Below, in pieces: positions 22,650 through 33,980 of a stretch of 64,000 nt of DNA (position 1 is the first letter of the stretch; each line of letters opens with the position of its first letter). A program made the translations under genes and the position numbers. The stretch is from the NCBI GenBank assembly GCA_023101725.1, contig JALJCO010001224.1, forward strand, positions 496,001 to 560,000. Direction: 5' to 3'. A model generated the notes under the pieces. That model was not told the origin of the DNA and did no database searches. It worked only from the letters and a program-made list of their open reading frames with translations. Source of the stretch: Atherinomorus stipes. Lineage: Eukaryota; Chordata; Actinopteri; Atheriniformes; Atherinidae.

Positions 22650-24555
22650 TTATATTTAATAAATAATATTTATTAAAAAAACAAAAAAAAAAATTAAAAC
22701 AAAAATTTTGAGGCTCAAAGGGGGGGGCATAAAAAACCTTCTCTTTCTTCTTTTAATATCAATTTTTTAAAGTTAAGTTATCTATGGGAGGGTCAAGGCC
22801 GGGGGGGGAAAATACTAAACAAAAGTGTATTTTACAGGCACCTGAGACATTATTAGTTATATATATAAATAAAAAAACTATATACATAAATGAAAGGTAA
22901 ATATGTACAGTATATCTTATTTATGAAACATTTAACAAACAGTCGTCTCACCTTTTATCTTTTTTATAATTGCTGTCCGTTTCGGCCATTGGACCTCAGT
23001 TTATTGTGCTTCAGTTGCTAAAGATATTTTACATCTTAAACGCTCCCTCTTCCCTCACACTGCAATCAGATTATTTCATAACCATATCAGAGGATAAATC
23101 CTTTGGTGTTGATAAAACTTGCATTTACGGCGCTGTTTTCCTCCGTATACTCACAGAACAACTGAACTCATTAATCGTTACTCATGAGCTAGTAATTTCC
23201 AATAAAAACTGAATCACAGTTTCCTGGTCTGAAAACCCACTTTTTAATTTATTCTGGTATTTCTTGAAGTGCGGTTTGAATCCAGACAGTGATGTTTATA
23301 CTGGTATCATCTGATGCTAGGATTATTATTCACAGACGCAACCACCCTTACATGTAGCAACTTCTGGACAAACTGTGGTTGAATTTCATGAAATAGTGTC
23401 ATCAGTACAGCCCAAAGAGCATGTGCATGATTTTCCTCCTGCTAACGTCTCTGCTGACTAGGAATACCCCGGACTAAAACAGTTCTTCTTGACCAGAAAT
23501 CACAATTTAGAAGAAATAGTTGTCACCCAAACATATTTGGCAACAGCCTCTCACATATTTTTATTCTTTACAAGCTGAAAGAGCGAAGTCTGCTGCAGCA
23601 GAGCCTTCTGAAGCGTTTGGGTTCAGCCCTGCACCTCTGTCTGTTCCTCAGAATACACCCACACCCTGAGATTTGAAAAAAAATGAAGCAACCCTTTGAA
23701 GAAACTATAACCACGTTCCTTTCTTGTAAGTTCACTGAGTGCAGGAGGAGCAGCATGGCATTGAATCTAATGTACGAACTTTTCTAGAAAACCTGGAAGG
23801 GTTTCAGTTTGATTAAAGGGGCTGTGACATCATAGGTGTGGAGTTAAAAGTCAACAGTTGGCCCACTGCATAAGAAATCCACTTGCGTATCATATGTCAC
23901 AACTCAGCCTAGAAATAGTGAGATATAGATTGTAGTTCTCGGCTTTGAGGCCTTTTTTTTTCGGTTTCATCTGTCTGTGTTGCTGTTGGGAGCAACGTGG
24001 AGTCCTGCACGCCACACAGACGGACCTAATTCAGAGCTTCCCGGAAACTACTCTTATGTTTTGGCATGCTGCTGTCAGTCGGGTCAGGATGCATGCTGAC
24101 AGAGGCAAGAGGGATCATTGCTCAGCTGTCCTTCACACATAAAAGGGCCTGATCTGTTGGGTGACCGCATGGCCACGGGGCTCAAGCAGCAGTGGTTGTG
24201 TGTGAATGGGTAATGCTAAAGCAGGATATAAGGGTTCTAAGAATATCGCCAACCTCGGAAGTTCTGCTCTCCACTGCTGAGTGCAATACACCTTCCACCA
24301 GTATTACCCTGTCATAGTGTGTGTGTGAAGTTGTCTTTGTGTGGCCAGACTCCATTCTGCTGCATTATTGTGTTTAGTTCCTTTTCTTCCAGCTCATGAC
24401 ATGTTGATATTCCAACATCCTGCATGGTTGGTTTGAACCCGTCACCGTACTGATAAGGATACTCTGACCGGACCGCGTCAGAGCAGCGGACAACAGGGGG
24501 ATTCAGATATTTAGGATTTAGGGTCCTCATTGTCTATAGCTTTATATAAGATTTA
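22650..24555. other. Intron sequence, homopolymer-rich at its left edge
   Basis: From 22613 to about 22815 there are several G or C runs of 7-9 bases in AT-rich context. The rest has no recognisable feature. Confidence 0.4.
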
Positions 24556-24681
24556 CCTCCATGATGTGAATCTCCCGTTCCCCCACATCCCAGAGCTGCT
24601 CTGTTAGACTGAGATCTGGTGACTGTGGAGGCCGTTGGAGGACAGTGAACTCATCGTCATGTTCCAGAAAGCAGTTGGACA
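24556..24681 (-). mobile_element. Tc1 transposon remnant, part 1 (left of the LINE)
   Basis: ATGTGAATCTCCCGTTCC, GAGATCTGGTGACTGTGGAG and GACAGTGAACTCATCGTCAT match the Tc1 copy at 33983 (34160-34262). Homology resumes at about 27985 on the other side of the LINE, so the LINE split this element. Both Tc1 ends are missing. Confidence 0.75.
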
Positions 24682-24685
24682 TGAA

Positions 24686-24731
24686 AATGAAATGAAATGA
24701 AATGAAATGAAATGAAATGAAATGAAATGAA
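24686..24731. repeat. (TGAAA)n LINE 3'-tail microsatellite
   Basis: About nine tandem TGAAA units (ATTTC on the LINE strand), the terminal repeat of the LINE on the minus strand. Confidence 0.9.
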
Positions 24732-24777
24732 AAATACTTTATTCATCCCGAAGGGAAATTCAGTATTGTAAAAGCTC

Positions 24778-24815
<38 letters not shown>

Positions 24816-24827
24816 ATAAACAAAAAG

Positions 24828-25176
24828 TCAGTTAGTCTTGTTCTTTAGGGTGATGGTTGCTGGCAGGAATGAATTCCTGTATCTCTCCGTCCTACAGCGA
24901 ACTTGACGCAGCCTCCCACTGAACACACTCTGTTGATTCTTCACCGTGTTGTGGAGAGGATGGGAAGTGTCCTCCATCATCTTCATCAGCTTGTGAAGCA
25001 TTCTTTTTTGAACGATCAGCTCCAGCGGCTCCAGAGTTATCCCCAGCACAGAACCAGCTTTCTTGATCAGCTTGTTTAGTTTCTTCAAGTCTCTGGTTCT
25101 GATGCTGCTGCCCCCAACAGATGGCTGCAAAGCTAATTGCACTTTCTACCACAGACTTATAGAAGATATGCAACAT
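24828..25176 (-). pseudogene. LINE ORF2 C-terminal region
   Basis: Two overlapping frames give MLHIFYKSVVESAISFAAIC (25117-25176) and, after a shift, LKKLNKLIKKAGSVLGITLE, LHKLMKMMEDTSHPLHNTV and CRTERYRNSFLPATITL. This pattern is typical of the end of L2/CR1-type ORF2 downstream of the polymerase. A frameshift near 25120-25145 separates it from the reverse transcriptase frame. Confidence 0.8.
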
Positions 25177-25208
25177 CTTATTGCAGACATTAAATGATTT
25201 TAGCTTCC

Positions 25209-26219
25209 TTAAAAGAAGAGTCTGCTCATACCTTTCTTGTAGATGTAGTCACAGTTGCATTTCCAATCAAGTCTGTTGTCCAGCTGAACTCCAAGGTATT
25301 TGTAGTTCTCTACCACCTCCACCTCCTCTTCCAGGATGTAGACAGGACTATGCTGCTTATTCTTGCTCCTCCTGAAGTCAACAATCATCTCTTTAGTCTT
25401 GCTGGTATTTAAGATGAGCTGATTGTTACTGCACCATTTCACAAACTGATTGACAAGTTCCCTGTATTCGGCTTCTTGTCCATCACTAATACACCCCACA
25501 ACAGCAGAGTCATCAGAATATTTCTGCAGATGACAGGACTCAGAGTTGTACTGGAAGTCTGACGTGTACAGTGTAAAGAGGAATGGTGAGAGTACAGTCC
25601 CTTGTGGTGCTCCAGTGCTGCTGACCACCATCTCAGACACACAACCTTTCAGTCTCACAAACTGTGGTCTGTTTGTGAGGTAGTCGTAAATCCAGGTGGT
25701 TGTGGAGGGATCCACCTGGAAGTTATGGAGCTTCTGACATAGCAAAGCAGGCTGAATAGTATTAAATGCACTTGAAAAATCAAAGAACATGACCCTCAAA
25801 GTGCTGCCTGACTGGTCCAGATGAGAGTGGGCTCTCTGAAGCAAGAAGATGATGGCGTCTTCAACCCCAAGCCCATTACGATATGCGAACTGTAATGGGT
25901 CCTGAAAGGTGTTCACTTGCTTGTTGAGGTGAGCCAGTAAGAGTCTCTCAGGACTTTCATGATGTGAGATGTCAAAGCAACTGGTCTGTAGTCATTTGGT
26001 TCAGCTGGTTGTGGTTTTTAGGGACTGGAACAAGACAGGATGTTTTCCACAGCACAGGAACTCTGTTCTGTCTCAGGCTGGTGTTAAAAAGGTGCTGAAG
26101 AACCGGACATAGTTGTTCTGAGCAGGTCTTGAGAACTCTGGGACTGACACCATCTGGACCTGCAGCCTTGTTCCGGTTCAGTTTTCCTAGTTGTTTCTTG
26201 ACCTGGTCACATGAGACAG
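25209..26219 (-). pseudogene. LINE reverse transcriptase
   Basis: The frame 25209-25916 encodes RT motif A (FFDFSSAFNTI, residues 44-54), motif B (GAPQGTVLSPFLF), motif C (YSDD at 133-136 where F/YADD is usual), motif D (NTSKTKEMIVDFRRSK) and the E region (YKYLGVQLDNRLDW). The upstream N-terminal RT part (25917-26219) includes GPDGVSPRVLKTCSEQ and VLWKTSCLVPVPK but is broken by at least two single-base shifts. The enzyme would copy LINE RNA at the genomic target. This copy cannot encode an intact protein. Confidence 0.88.
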
Positions 26220-27616
26220 TCAGGCTGGAGGTGGAGGCAAAAGAGGTCTCAGGTTGTCTGATGTGGAGGGAGATGAGGCTGTGTTCAGGTCCATGACTGA
26301 GGTGCAGGGTGACAGAGTGGAGGTGGGACAGGAAAGCTGTGAGCTCATGGAGGGTGTGTGGTGTGTTGGGTTGTCGGCAGGGGGGGAACTGAACCTATTG
26401 AAGAACATGTTCAGTTCGTTAGCTCTGTCCAGACCTCCGTCAGTCTGGTCCCCCTTTAGCTTGAAGCCAGTGATTTTCTTCATTCCCGACCATACATCCC
26501 TCACGTTGTTCTGCTGGAGCTGGCTCTCCAACTTCTTCCTGTAGTCCTCCTTGCACTTCTTAGTCTGTGTTTTCAGTTGTTTTTGTGTGGTCTTCAGTAA
26601 CTCCCTGTCTCCATCCCTGAAAGCTTTCTTTTTGATGTTCAGCAGCTTTTTCAGGTCACTGGTGATCCAGGGTTTGTTATTGGGGAAGCACCTCACTGTT
26701 CTTGTTGGAACGATGCTGTCCACACAGAAGTTTATGTAATCTGTCACACACTCAGTCATGGTGTTGATGTCATCTCCATGAGGTTCACAGAGGACATTCC
26801 AGTCTGTGGCCTCAAAGCACCCTCTCAGAGCATCTTCAGCCTCAGTAGACCAGGTTTTAATCGTCCTCCTAATGACTGGTTGCTGCTGAACGATGGGCTT
26901 GTAGGTGGAGGTGAGAAGAACCAGATTATGATCAGATCTTCCTAGAGGAGGCAGGGCAGAGGAGCTGTATGCATTCTTTGTATTTGCATAAAATAAGTCC
27001 AACATCTTATTTTCTCTGGTGGAGCAGCTGACAAACTGCTGGAAAGTTGGCAACGTAGCAGAGAGGGGAGACGTTGTTGAAGTCTCCAGAGATCGCTATG
27101 AATGAGTTTGGATGCTGTGTTTGTAGTTTAGCCACGACGGAGCTGATGACATCACAGGCTGTCTCTGGTGCGGTACCTGGTATTATATAAACCGCTACCA
27201 GAATAACACAGGCAAACTCTCTGGGTAAATAATATGGACGGAAACTCACAGCTAACAGTTCAATGTCTCTTGTGCAGATCTTCTCCTTGACAGTGACGTG
27301 TCCTGGATGACACCAGCGCTGACTGACCAGCACTGCAATTCCGCCTCCCTTCCGCTTCCCGCTGAGCTGTATATTTCGGTCCGCACGGACCGTCTTGGAA
27401 GCCGTGTACAGACGCATTACAGTCCGGGATGTGTTCATGCAGCCAAGTCTCGGTGAAACACATGATACTGCATTCTCTGTACTCTTTCTGAGACCTTGTT
27501 AGCACTTCGAGCTCGTCCATCTTGTTAGCTAGCGATCTCACGTTACCCATCACAACAGTTGGAAGAAACGGTTTAAATCTCCACCGTTTTTCTCTCTGCC
27601 TTACCCTGCCCTGCAT
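26220..27616 (-). pseudogene. LINE APE-type endonuclease and linker
   Basis: Three overlapping frames are needed. The first is 27260-27616 (MGNVRSLANKMDELEVL, CFTETWLHEHIPD with the catalytic E). The second is 27007-27438 (GKRKGGGIAVLVSQ, AISGDFNN with the D/N pair). The third is 26220-27053 (LPPLGRSDHNLVLLT with the SDH motif, then a linker with KPWITSDLKKLL and GFKLKGDQTDGG). Endonuclease motifs are all present but divided by frameshifts near 27350 and 27045. The role of the family is nicking the target for reverse transcription. Confidence 0.85.
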
Positions 27617-27941
27617 CCTCTTGTCTTTCTCCTTAACTCCACTGGGATTTGACGTGTTATTTCGCTGAAAATCTTGATTTGGGAGAGTTTTAACAGTTGA
27701 TCACGGTGGTAAACAATTTTTCCGTTGCTATGGATACACATCATAACAAGCAGTGAAAAAAGCCAATATACGAGGAAAAATCTCCCGAATTGCACACCGT
27801 TGAAACCAGCATAAAAAATCCTCCAAGAAAAACCTAATCTGACGAATAATGTCGATAAAAAAAGACAACTATATTAGAAAAAAAACACAAAAGTTAAGGG
27901 AGAGCTTTCACAAATTGCAGCTACCTAGCAGCGCATTCCAG

Positions 27942-27980
<39 letters not shown>
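27942..27980. repeat. Poly(T) run
   Basis: A T homopolymer of about 38 bases between the LINE 5' side and the resumed Tc1 sequence. On the minus strand it is poly(A). It could be a filler at the insertion or the tail of a separate retroposed piece. Confidence 0.8.
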
Positions 27981-27982
<2 letters not shown>

Positions 27983-27983
<1 letters not shown>

Positions 27984-28250
27984 GATGTGAGCTTTTTATG
28001 ATGTGAGCTTTGTGACATGGTGTTTTATCCTGCTGGAAGTAGCATCAGAAGTGGTCATAAAGGGATGGACATGGTCAGCAGTGATACTCAGGTGGGCTGT
28101 GGTGGTTAAACCATGCCTCACTGTATCTGTTCTTAGCTGAGAGTAGAAGCGAGAGGTGTGGTTTTCTGTTGCTGGAGCCCATCTGCTTCAAGGTTGGACG
28201 TGTTGTGTGTTCAGAGATGCTATTCTGTATATTCTGTATGTGAGCAGACG
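27983..28250 (-). pseudogene. Tc1 transposon remnant, part 2 (right of the LINE)
   Basis: The + strand holds TTATCCTGCTGGAAGTAGC, GTCATAAAGGGATGGACATG and GGAGCCCATCTGCTTCAAGG, matching the copy at 33983. The minus-strand frame reads NSISEHTTRPTLKQMGSS and NRKPHLSLLLSAKNR, a Tc1 transposase fragment. Compared with the other copy, the interval corresponding to about 35340-35600 is missing. Confidence 0.75.
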
Positions 28251-29646
28251 AGAAGGCCTTCAAACGCAGAAGAGGGAAGAAAGAAGTCAACTTCAAGAAA
28301 GAAGGAATGTGCCGATATTTTCAAATGTCCATGTGTGAAGCCACAAGCTCTTCTGCGGCTCTGGGAAGCCAGTGAGAAACCAGTGGCATAATTGCCTAAT
28401 GCTTGTGTAACAAGAGGCACATTACAACCCCAGGAGGCCCAACCAGACTTGAAAGAGCCAGAGGCTGGCACTAAGGAGGGCTTCCACCCTCCCCTTGTGT
28501 TTTCTTTCCTTTTTTTTTTCTCTTGCCATCCAGCACATTACCAAAAAACAGATTAAATGAAAGTTACTAGTGCGTTTAAATAATCCCACCACCGTTTATG
28601 ATTTCTCTTGCTTTGCGCTGTTTTTATTGTCTGTCTACTCAGACAGTAAGACCCAACCCTTACTAATCCTATGGTAAGATTTAATATTTCTATTACTTAT
28701 TCTTTGCCTGCACCTACAGGTAAACACACTGTAGAATAAACGCCCAAGTCTGAGCAAGTGACACTTTAACTCCGCTAAACTCACCACAGATTTCATTCAT
28801 GGAAGCCAGATTAGTGAGGTTTACAACAAGCTGCGTTATGTGTGTGTGACAGAGTGTCATTCAAGTCCCTTCATCTGCAGGTTTGAGGGAAATGTGAAGC
28901 CACCGTGTGGACAACTCTACTGCGGTGGTCCCCTTTCTTCTCTCCATAGCTTACCCCACACACACAAACACATACGCACACCAGTCCTCCAATCAGCACA
29001 CAACCCTTGTCAATTCATCATCACACAGCTCCAGTTACGCACATGTAGCCCGCACAAAATTTATTCACTTTTCTCCAAATGTCCCAACTTGCTGGCAAAA
29101 CCTGCCCCCGGTCCTCGGTCATGACGAGAAGCCGGTGTTTAAAACACAATTGTCAATACTTGAAATCCTACTCCTCCTCTTCAAACAACTGAAAGGACGT
29201 TTAAAGAGCTTTGAAAGCATTTTTCCCCCCTAAAGGCATTATGAACAGCCTGATACTGCCAGCATTTAAAAGCCACAAGATTTCTTTTTTAGGAAGCATA
29301 TGGCTGAGTGAAGGTTTATGGAGAGATGCAGCTGATAGGCACATGTTGAACAGGAAGATTCACACATCACATTATGTATGGAAAGGAGCACAACTGAGCT
29401 GCAAAACATATGTACAGACACTTAAGCTAATCTAAACTGAGCCCATCATTGTGCGTTTTCGCTCACTCACTAACCTTCCCTGTCTGTTTATGTGTGAGTA
29501 AAACTGAACTCATAAAACCAAACAAGATGGCTCTGGTGCTCATACACATAGTTTTATAACCGTATACAAACGCTTGTAAACTGTGATAGTTTGCTCAGAT
29601 TTGCAATGAGCGCTCAGAGGAAAGAATGCAGATTTTTTTTTTTTGG
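28251..29646. other. Intron sequence without recognisable features
   Basis: Only short frames without recognised similarity and an imperfect CACA stretch (28960-28980). Confidence 0.4.
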
Positions 29647-29821
29647 TACAAATGTTTGATATTGGCTTTTTTACCGATTTCGAGACTGTCCAACTCTTAA
29701 TTTTTAATATCTGATGTCAATCGATAGCAATATATGCAGACAACTGTGATGTTGTATTTCTCATTTTTAAGAGAAACAACTATATTCTGCTCCGAGAGCA
29801 AAGAACCCAAAATATCCTTAA

Positions 29822-30371
29822 AGGTACAGTATGTAAAAAAATCAAAGGTCAATAGCAGATAAATGTGATATATAATTCAAAACTGTGTTTCTATTGATGT
29901 GTAATCGCTGCACTAGAATAGCTGTTATATGTTTATTTACTTAGAATCAGTCATTTATATCTATTTACTGGGCGGTGCACATATGGAGGCTACCATATTT
30001 GTTCCACCATTTTTACTACGGTGTCCCTGAATGGACAAAACAATGTGAATGAAGCAAGAACCCTCTGAACTTTAAAACTGCTGTTCCAGCTTTGTTTAAT
30101 GGGAGTTAGAGACTGTTTGGGATCAGTAATGCCTTAAAAGACATTAAAAATAGTTACTCATAGTACACACACTACACACACCTACACACATACAGCTACA
30201 CCTGAGACCACTGGATCCACCCAAAGATGAAAACATCTTTATGTCTGGGAGAATTTTGGGCTACAATACATTTACAACAGTGCTTTGAATATGAAGTCAT
30301 TTTGAAAGAAATATATCTTTCAAATACCGATCTTTACCACTAGATGTCAGTAATTCTTACATACTGTACCT
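29822..30371. mobile_element. TTAA MITE, AGGTACAGTATGTAA ends
   Basis: Inverted ends AGGTACAGTATGTAA and TTACATACTGTACCT, with TTAA outside both (29818-29821 and 30372-30375). The uninterrupted host sequence in sister copies (GAGTTAAGGATATTTTGG at 50498, GACTTAAGGATATTTTGG at 60278) contains a single TTAA, which shows TTAA was duplicated on insertion. 550 bp, no coding. The second copy is at 46759. Confidence 0.9.
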
Positions 30372-30470
30372 TTAACTCAGTGCGAGGAGTTCATGTTGGA
30401 CATCTGGCTGCCATATGTCAGATAGTAGCTGGAATTAGCATAAATGTGACTAAGTATAATTAGGGATGCA

Positions 30471-31043
30471 CAATAACCTTTTTTTAAAAAAAACAATACC
30501 GATGAATTTCAGCTCCTTAAGGCCGATACTGATAACTGATAAACGATAATACGCATACTTACCGAATCATGACATCTATACCACTAACAAAACCAAAAAG
30601 ACTTTTTACACTTTAAACAAAGAAATGTTTTTTTTCCTGTGAAAAACTATCAGCAAACCTCTCAAATATTTTCTAAAAGATATCAAATAAAACTATTTGA
30701 TATCTCAAATGCACATCAACTTAAATAAAGTGCATTGCTTACTGATACAAACATAAAGGCTCCTTGAACTGATGCAAATATATGCATCTGGATTACAAAC
30801 TGAAACAATTATTGTATGTTACAATTTGAAAAGGTTTATTGGTAAACAAATAATAATGACTAACAGGTTAGACTTGTCTATGTGAATAGAGTGCATTTTT
30901 AAACAGGAATAAAACTGGGAGCGGAACACTGCCGGGCTGACAAAAATAATATATGTTATCTGGGAAAGTCGTCATAATATCGGACTTATCGGAATAATGT
31001 AATAATTTCCTGTTATCAGCATGGTAATTATCATGCACCCCCG
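30471..31043 (-). mobile_element. hAT MITE (GATGCAC family)
   Basis: Starts TAGGGATGCACAATAACC and ends GGTAATTATCATGCACCCCC. The interior shares CTCCTTAAGGCCGATACTGA and CGGACTTATCGGAATAA with the element at 7653. The 8-bp duplication is not clear. Confidence 0.75.
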
Positions 31044-31338
31044 AATTGGTAACTTAACCAACAACCTAAAACCAGACATAAGCAGCTTCAAAGCAAGTCA
31101 GTCTGTAGCAGCAGCAGCTGCACCGTAGTCACATGACTCTGAAAGGAATGCTGGAATATGAACTTCTTCCCCGATAACAAGGACTATTTTACATGCTGGA
31201 CCAATGCTAATGGAACAATATCTCGCAAGATTTTGTTAGTAAAAATATCTGTTCAAAAAGAAAAAAAAACCTATACTGATATTATCCGATATCACATTTT
31301 AATGCTGATATTGGCCAATAATATCGGGCATCCCTAAT

Positions 31339-31382
31339 TAAAATTTTATTTGTGTCAAAAGTTGCACGGTATCCCTGTAAAG
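31339..31382. mobile_element. Right-end fragment of the AGGGATACCGTG TTAA MITE
   Basis: TGTCAAAAGTTGCACGGTAT then CCCT matches the right terminus of the element at 11050. The expected TTAA has become GTAA. Confidence 0.5.
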
Positions 31383-31714
31383 ACATTTATGTATGAAAAT
31401 GACTAGAATAAGGACTGCAACTGTATTTTGTTAAATGTCCATGTGACACGATGACAATAAAGTTTGTCTAATCTAATGTAATGTGGTAAAGAAAGAGAAA
31501 ATGCTGTTGGTAAAAAAAAAAAAAAAAGAAGGAAGAGGGTAGAATAAATCCAGCAACTGACAGAAAAATCTGAAATTTCAAGAGAGAAGTGAAAATGGTC
31601 AGCATCTCATATCTCACCAATATTTTTACTAACCAAATAATGCAATATTTCATTCTGTTACGAAATCTCACAGATTTTGTTGTAGAAATATCATTTTTTA
31701 AAAAACTGCCAATA

Positions 31715-32165
31715 TTTTCCAATGTCACAAAACTACAAAACCTGAGATTTTGTAGTAAAAATATCAGCCAGAAATAGCCGATACAATTATTTTCCAATCT
31801 CACCAAACTATGAAATCTCATAAGTTTTATAGTAGAAATATCAGTCCGAAAAAAAACCTACCAATATTTTCCAATGTCACAAAACTACAAAATCTATGAG
31901 ATTTTGCAGTAAAAATATCGGTCTGAAATAGCCGATACAATTATTTTCCAATCTGACGAAACTATAAAATCTCATAGGTTTTGTAGTCGAAATATCCTAC
32001 CAATATTTTCCAATGTCACAAAACAACAAAATGTCATAGATTTTGTAGAAGAAATATCAGTAAAAACAAACCTGTACCAGTATCGTCTAATGTCACGAAA
32101 CTATGAAATCCCATAGATTTTATAGTAGAAATATCAGTCCGAAGAAACGTATACCAATATTTTCC
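31715..32165. repeat. 77-bp tandem repeat array
   Basis: TTTTCCAATGTCAC-type unit starts fall at 31715, 31790, 31867, 31944, 32006, 32083 and 32160, giving spacings of 75, 77, 77, 62, 77 and 77. Each unit carries an AAATCTCATAGATTTTGTAG-like imperfect palindrome and an AGTAGAAATATCAG tail. Earlier units alternate between a GTCAC and a TCT form, suggesting a dimer about 154 bp long. The sequence resembles the AATCTCGNGAGATTT part of the local hAT families. Confidence 0.85.
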
Positions 32166-32422
32166 AATTTTACATTTTATTGCTGATATCGTCTGATAGT
32201 ATTGGTATTTCATTTTATTTAATTCCATTTCATTTTTATATAGCACAAATTTATATATCCATATTCATATCTGGATGCCCAAAGTGCTGTACGTAGCATC
32301 AACACGAGGCTAAAAACATAAGACATAATCAAAAAGAAAAGAATTAATAAAAACAATAATAATTAAAAAGAGTTAAGAAAGAAATGCCAGCGCCAAAAGA
32401 TTGGATCGGAGCACGGCTTTAA

Positions 32423-32842
32423 AGGGACTTGAGGCGAGATTAAGAAATGAAACTCGCGACTGGCGCTTCAGATAACTGCAGCCACGAGCCAAGCCGTCAC
32501 GTGAGCGTGCACAAACTGAAGCTATAATGCTTTTCTTCGTAGTTACACTTTTTAGTGTCTTTCAGTTGATCTGGATCGTTTGCTGACGGCAGAAGAATCC
32601 ATAACTATCGCTTACAGTGTTTGAATTTACCGTGACCGTCTTCTTCCTGTATCAAAACTGCAGATGCATTTGACGTCACATCTGCAGGGCAACGCGGGAA
32701 ATTTGGCCACCGAATTGCAGCGCTTTAGAAACGTAGGTGGAAACGTTATTTTTGGTATTTAGCGCTTCATCACCCATTAGCATTAAAATAAATGGACATG
32801 CATGTTTGTTTGTCTTTTTTTAAATTCCTGCCCCTAGTCCCT
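32423..32842. mobile_element. TTAA MITE, AGGGACT ends
   Basis: Ends AGGGACTTGAGGC and GCCCCTAGTCCCT are inverted, with TTAA at 32419-32422 and 32843-32846. The 420-bp interior is fairly GC-rich (GCCACGAGCCAAGCCGTCAC, TGACGTCACATCTGCAGGGC) and unlike the other TTAA families here. No frame of note. Confidence 0.8.
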
Positions 32843-32849
32843 TTAAAAG

Positions 32850-33980
32850 ACCAATGATTTGGGACATTCCTATATTTTTTATTTATGTGAGAGTTTCTCT
32901 GTATGACTACATCATCAGTCGGCTGCACAACTCATTTTTTATGAATTATTGCTGCGTATGACTGCAGACCTCTTGATTCTTCATCTCTTTTCTCTTTCCT
33001 TTGTTATCTGCCCTGCTCATAACTCCCTCCCTCGCCCCTCTCGTCTTTCTCCACATGTGCTTCTCTCTCTGCTAATCTCCCCTCTTCTCTGCAGGATGTT
33101 TTGAAACATTTTCTACATCTGCTCTCTCCAGCTCCCCACTCCCCCTTTTATTTGGGCTTCTTGTTGCTCCCTCTTGTCTGTCTCACTCTGGTCAGCTTGC
33201 ACAATGCTGTAGAGCATTTCCTGCCGCCAGGGCTACAGGAAAGAGGCAGCACACTGCTCTGTTTGATGTGCCATCTCCTCTAATTCTTTACACCTGGCCT
33301 GTATTCTGTGCAGATTTCTGCTGAACAGAAGCACCGCTTTATCCGTTCCCCCCATCCTCGAACATCCCTCACTCTGTTTCTTTGTGACTCCCTGCAGCCT
33401 CTGACATGTTGTTTCTGTCCAGTTTGCTTTTTAAACAACTGCAGGGGGTAGAAGTTCTCCTTCAAGGACGGCTATTCTTTTAGGAAGATGTCTTCTTGAT
33501 CTTTTCTCCCTCTAATAAAACCAATCTCCACTTCACTCTCCGGCTCAACCCAGAAACTCTAAGATTTGGCTTTCATGTTTTTGATTGAACCCATTTCTCC
33601 CTGAAACGTATTCATAATCGTGTCTCCGTTTTAAGTCTGCTTCTCTCTTTTTTCCACCATCAGTTGTTAGTGCCTGCAGCTGTTTAGATGTCAGCTTGGT
33701 GGTCAGAAGTTTTGGCATTCAGTTATTTGAATGCTGTATTTTCACAGCACTGTCTGTTTAGATTTGTGGTTTGTCAGGAGCTGAGCCTGCAGGGGCCACT
33801 TCCTCCTCACTGTTCGGGAGTTCCTGTAGGGGACAAAGAGGGTTATAGTTTTAGGAGAGGGACATAGCAGTAGATGAAGGTTGTTTTTCATATAACATAA
33901 ACGACACTGCTTTATACTAAAACACTATCTATAGCATACTAAATCTACAGGTACCTTTCTTTTTTTAATCATCCTTACGT
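32850..33980. other. Intron sequence, pyrimidine-rich
   Basis: A long C/T-rich stretch (about 32965-33100) ends in CTTCTCTGCAG, which looks like a splice acceptor, but no VPS13B-like frame follows. Nothing else is recognised. Confidence 0.4.

Larger units (their letters stand above)
24682..27941 (-). mobile_element. L2-clade-like LINE, full-length-like but frameshifted
   Basis: On the minus strand an endonuclease is followed by reverse transcriptase and a C-terminal region. The 3' end reads GAATTTCCCTTCGGGATGAA then TAAAGTATTTTTC, followed by a pentanucleotide ATTTC repeat (+ strand 24686-24731, read as TGAAA). That is the usual tail of teleost L2-like LINEs. The coding sequence is broken over at least four frames, so this copy is inactive. 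The 5' end is placed at the poly(T) run beginning near 27942 and is uncertain. Confidence 0.85.
29647..31336 (-). mobile_element. hAT element of the GATGTCCGATATT family with two nested insertions
   Basis: This is a reverse copy of the elements at 50090 and 59844. The left end is ACAAATGTTTGATATTGGC and the right end is TAATATCGGGCATCCCTA. The shared core (GCAGCTTCAAAGCAAGTCAG, GTAGTCACATGACTCTGAAA) lies at 31080-31160. It is interrupted by a TTAA MITE (29822-30371) and a GATGCAC-family hAT element (30471-31043). Removing both restores collinearity with the other copies. Confidence 0.78.

Noticed and set aside
26254..26544. + strand frames over the LINE (26254-26739)
   Set aside because: Antisense shadows of the LINE endonuclease linker region.
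33093..33283. Strong acceptor-like CTTCTCTGCAG with open frame
   Set aside because: It lies inside the large intron whose flanking exons join perfectly in frame. The frame has no recognised similarity.
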